Positions 5,569-5,852 of a stretch of 5,852 bases of DNA are shown piece after piece. Origin of the DNA: Intrasporangiaceae bacterium (GTDB lineage Bacteria > Actinomycetota > Actinomycetes > Actinomycetales > Dermatophilaceae). The notes below the pieces were generated by a model. The model did no database searches. It saw only the letters and a program-made list of their open reading frames with translations, and was not told where the DNA came from. Location of the stretch: contig JAAYSB010000208.1 in NCBI GenBank assembly GCA_012518475.1, forward strand, positions 1 through 5,852. Direction: 5' to 3'. The position numbers were made by a program, and so were the translations under genes. Position 1 is the first letter of the stretch; each line of letters opens with the position of its first letter.

Positions 5569-5852
5569 CGGAGCACTCCGTGACGGGTGAGCCAGTCGGT
5601 CACCCGGCGGCAGGCATCGCTCTGCTGGTCGGGGTCGATGAGCTCGTGCCCGGCGCCGGCATAGACGACGAGGTCGGTCGGGACGCCGGCCGCGGCGAGA
5701 CTGCCGTGGAGCTGCTCGGCCTGGGCCAGGGGCGTGACCCGGTCCTCTGCGCCGTGCACGACGAGTGTCGGTGTTGGACAGGGAGCCTCGTCATAGACGG
5801 GTGAGTGACTCACGAGCACGTCGCGTCCGGCGGCGGTGCGGCGGTCGCCGTC
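5565..5852 (-). CDS. Alpha/beta-hydrolase, S9-peptidase-like C-terminal fragment (start beyond window)
   Basis: Only the last 95 codons are visible; the frame is open to the right edge, so the GTG at 5819 is not needed as a start. Seen, numbering from the edge: VLVSHSPVYDEAPCPTPTLV leading to VHGAEDRVTP (32-41) with the likely catalytic Asp37, then a helix (AQAEQLHGSLAAAGVPTDLV) and YAGAGHELI (64-72) with the likely catalytic His69, and a closing amphipathic helix. This order is that of the C-terminal half of prolyl-oligopeptidase/acylaminoacyl-peptidase (S9) and dienelactone-hydrolase-like enzymes; the nucleophile Ser is off the window. The gene is first in view of an operon with a peptide-type importer, which favours a peptidase or an esterase acting on the imported compound. 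The stop overlaps the permease start (ATGA). A simple esterase cannot be excluded. Confidence 0.85.
   Translation of the reverse strand, partial: DGDRRTAAGRDVLVSHSPVYDEAPCPTPTLVVHGAEDRVTPLAQAEQLHGSLAAAGVPTDLVVYAGAGHELIDPDQQSDACRRVTDWLTRHGVLR
5569..5580 (-). promoter_or_regulatory. DppB-like ribosome binding site inside a 12-bp palindrome
   Basis: On the minus strand the bases before the ATG at 5568 read CGGAGTGCTCCG. The left half holds the GGAG that serves as ribosome binding site. The right half is its reverse complement and ends directly at the start codon. A four-base-pair hairpin could weakly mask the site until ribosomes finishing the upstream hydrolase gene open it, which fits translational coupling. 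The same bases encode the last codons of the hydrolase, so the symmetry may be chance. Confidence 0.35.

Noticed and set aside
4600..5583. Plus-strand open frame of 327 codons, acidic and Ala/Gly-rich
   Set aside because: It mirrors the DppB-like permease gene exactly, and the permease has full family motifs and ribosome binding site.

Overview
The window looks like chromosomal DNA of a high-GC Gram-positive bacterium (Actinomycetota, perhaps Micrococcales). The base composition is GC-rich throughout. It carries two families typical of that phylum: a DUF222 (13E12-type) protein of the sort that usually ends in an HNH nuclease domain, and a mycoredoxin-like glutaredoxin, a family tied to mycothiol-producing bacteria. 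The genus is inference; there is no rRNA or housekeeping marker here.

Layout, left to right. (1) Positions 1-1012, minus strand: N-terminal 337 codons of a DUF222 protein whose C-terminal end lies off the left edge. The last visible stretch is an in-frame 36-nt tandem repeat (1-126) coding for a charged, Ala-rich linker. (2) Positions 1013-1377: a 365-bp divergent intergenic region unusually rich in structure. It holds a 15-bp palindrome, a 12/10-nt tandem repeat, an 8-bp dyad, a small hairpin-like inverted repeat and a plausible rightward promoter. (3) Positions 1378-2182, plus strand: a mycoredoxin-like protein and an overlapping XRE-cupin transcriptional regulator, probably one transcript. 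(4) Positions 2154-5852, minus strand: a peptide-type ABC importer operon read right to left. The order is an alpha/beta-hydrolase (S9-peptidase-like, truncated by the right edge), a DppB-type permease, a DppC-type permease, and a single polypeptide with two ATPase domains (DppD-DppF fusion). All three junctions are 4-bp ATGA stop/start overlaps, so the genes are very likely co-transcribed and translationally coupled.

How the genes may work together. The two permeases and the double ATPase make a complete membrane and motor core of a peptide/nickel-family importer; the substrate-binding protein is not in the window. The co-translated hydrolase could process an imported peptide or ester. The XRE-cupin gene converges on the transporter operon and overlaps its 3' end by 29 bp, so the regulator is a candidate for local control, though nothing in the sequence proves it. 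No tRNA, rRNA, CRISPR array, insertion sequence or convincing intrinsic terminator was seen. I found no clearly new system. The repeat- and palindrome-rich 5' region of the DUF222 gene and the regulator/transporter overlap are the parts most worth a second look.
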